A model generated the notes under the pieces. The model was not told the DNA's origin and searched no databases. It saw only the letters and a list, made by a program, of their open reading frames with translations. The translations under genes and the position numbers were made by a program. DNA of 64,000 bases, from positions 1 to 64,000 of the forward strand of contig NZ_AWGF01000010.1 in assembly GCF_000495855.1 (NCBI RefSeq), read 5' to 3'. This document shows positions 63,153 to 64,000 of this stretch, piece by piece. Position 1 is the first letter of the stretch. Every line of letters begins with the position of its first letter. The stretch is from Asticcacaulis sp. YBE204 (GTDB taxonomy: Bacteria > Pseudomonadota > Alphaproteobacteria > Caulobacterales > Caulobacteraceae).

Positions 63153-64000
63153 ATGTCTGCACCCGTGCCTTATAGCGCCGACCTCGAACAGATCGAGGAC
63201 GACGAAGCCGAGGTCGCGCGCGATCTTGTCGATACCCTGCTCAAGATCAGCAAGAAGACGCATGAGGATTCCGGCCACGGCTGGCGCAGCGTCCACGCCA
63301 AGAGCCACGCTCTGGTGACGGGTAAGCTTGAGGTGCCGGGCAATGCGCCGGACCTGGCGCAAGGCCTGTTTGCGCAGCCCGCTACCTACGACGTAGTACT
63401 GCGTTTTTCCACGACCCCGGGTGATGTGCTGCCCGACAGCGTCTCGACCCCGCGCGGTCTTGCGATAAAGGTACTGGGACTGGACGGCGGCGCAACCCAG
63501 GACTTTGTCATGGTCAATGGCCCGACCTTTCAGGCGCCCAATGCCAAGGCGTTCCTCGCCAATCTCAAACTCCTGGCGGCGACCACCGACAAGGCCGAAG
63601 GCGCCAAGGTCGCCGCATCGGCGGTGCTGCGGGCGACCGAAGGCGCGCTCGAAGCCATGGGCGGCAAGAGCACGATGCTGCGGGCACTAGGCGGAGAACC
63701 GCCGCATCATCCGCTCGGCGAGACCTATTTCGCGCAGGTGCCGATTCGTTACGGCGACTATGTGGCGAAGTTCCGCGTCGTGCCGGTGGCGCCCGAGCTG
63801 ACCGCGCGCAAGGGCGAAAAGATCGATATCACTCATGATCCGCTGGCGCTGCGCAAGGCGATGATCGCGCACTTCGCCGATCAGGGTGGGACGTGGGAGA
63901 TACAGGTTCAACTGTGCACCGATCTTGAGACCATGCCGATTGAAAAAGCCAATGCGGTATGGCCTGAAGACGAAAGTCCCTTCGTGACGGTAGCGACCCT
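63153..64000 (+). CDS. Catalase-family protein (small heme catalase-like), partial
   Basis: The start at 63153 is preceded by AAGGATCACC. Visible motifs of the catalase-related fold are HAKSHALVTGKLEV (with the distal-type His), LRFSTTPGDVLPDSVSTPRGLAIKVLG, ATQDFVMVNGPTF, and WEIQVQLCTD. The sequence is shorter and more divergent than KatA/KatE and fits the group of catalase-like proteins near 330-360 residues. The gene runs off the window; the C-terminal heme-ligand Tyr is not seen. Role: peroxide or organic hydroperoxide handling, inferred. Confidence 0.88.
   Translation, partial: MSAPVPYSADLEQIEDDEAEVARDLVDTLLKISKKTHEDSGHGWRSVHAKSHALVTGKLEVPGNAPDLAQGLFAQPATYDVVLRFSTTPGDVLPDSVSTPRGLAIKVLGLDGGATQDFVMVNGPTFQAPNAKAFLANLKLLAATTDKAEGAKVAASAVLRATEGALEAMGGKSTMLRALGGEPPHHPLGETYFAQVPIRYGDYVAKFRVVPVAPELTARKGEKIDITHDPLALRKAMIAHFADQGGTWEIQVQLCTDLETMPIEKANAVWPEDESPFVTVAT

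Overview
The window looks like chromosome from an alphaproteobacterium of the Caulobacterales, most like Asticcacaulis. The clues are a lasso-peptide cluster with an isopeptidase and a FecI/FecR/TonB receptor system, an imuA-imuB-dnaE2 cassette behind a GTTC-N7-GTTC SOS box, and P-type trb conjugation genes of the kind carried by alphaproteobacterial integrative elements. The genus is inferred from gene content; no rRNA, tRNA or CRISPR array was seen.

1-12.6 kb is an accessory island. It holds three poorly characterised genes: a PD-(D/E)XK-like nuclease, a PIN-domain protein and a HEPN-like protein. They border the SOS mutagenesis cassette imuA-imuB-dnaE2. Next come two damaged genes, a DUF6499/DUF2285 gene split by a frameshift in a run of six G and a HEPN-like gene split by an in-frame amber codon.

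12.3-25.6 kb is a lasso-peptide locus. Two paralogous XRE repressors each sit next to copies of one 16-bp palindrome, and these also face the promoter of an ECF sigma - FecR - TonB receptor - isopeptidase operon on the + strand. Converging on it, on the - strand, are a 49-codon lasso precursor gene (22233-22382), a fused B protein (RRE plus cysteine protease) and the asparagine-synthetase-like cyclase C. A KAP P-loop ATPase and a GntR regulator lie upstream. TTATAAT-N3-ATTATAA operators stand both before the precursor gene and upstream of gntR, so GntR is the best candidate controller of peptide production.

25.9-28.8 kb is a compact CBASS anti-phage operon: an HNH-SAVED nuclease (Cap5), a CD-NTase and an E2-like protein, with no E1 or JAB partner.

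29.0-61.2 kb is the backbone of an integrative/conjugative element: ParB-like protein, DUF736, DUF932, HTH, TraF peptidase, lytic transglycosylase, DUF3363-type relaxase, then after a cargo block TraG, a CopG-like protein, trbBCDEJLFGI and DUF2274. Two copies of a ~200-nt leader with compensatory base changes precede the parB-like and DUF932 genes and look like a structured RNA. The cargo (38-49.7 kb) carries metal resistance: a TonB receptor and a Zn/Cd/Pb P-type ATPase that share a MerR-family operator, a CadR-like MerR regulator, Cys-rich exported peptides, and an arsR-acr3-(arsC::arsH fusion)-arsC operon. A decayed HNH nuclease gene marks the right flank. After it come fdhD and a catalase-related gene that runs off the window. 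No integrase was seen, so the element's ends are not resolved.
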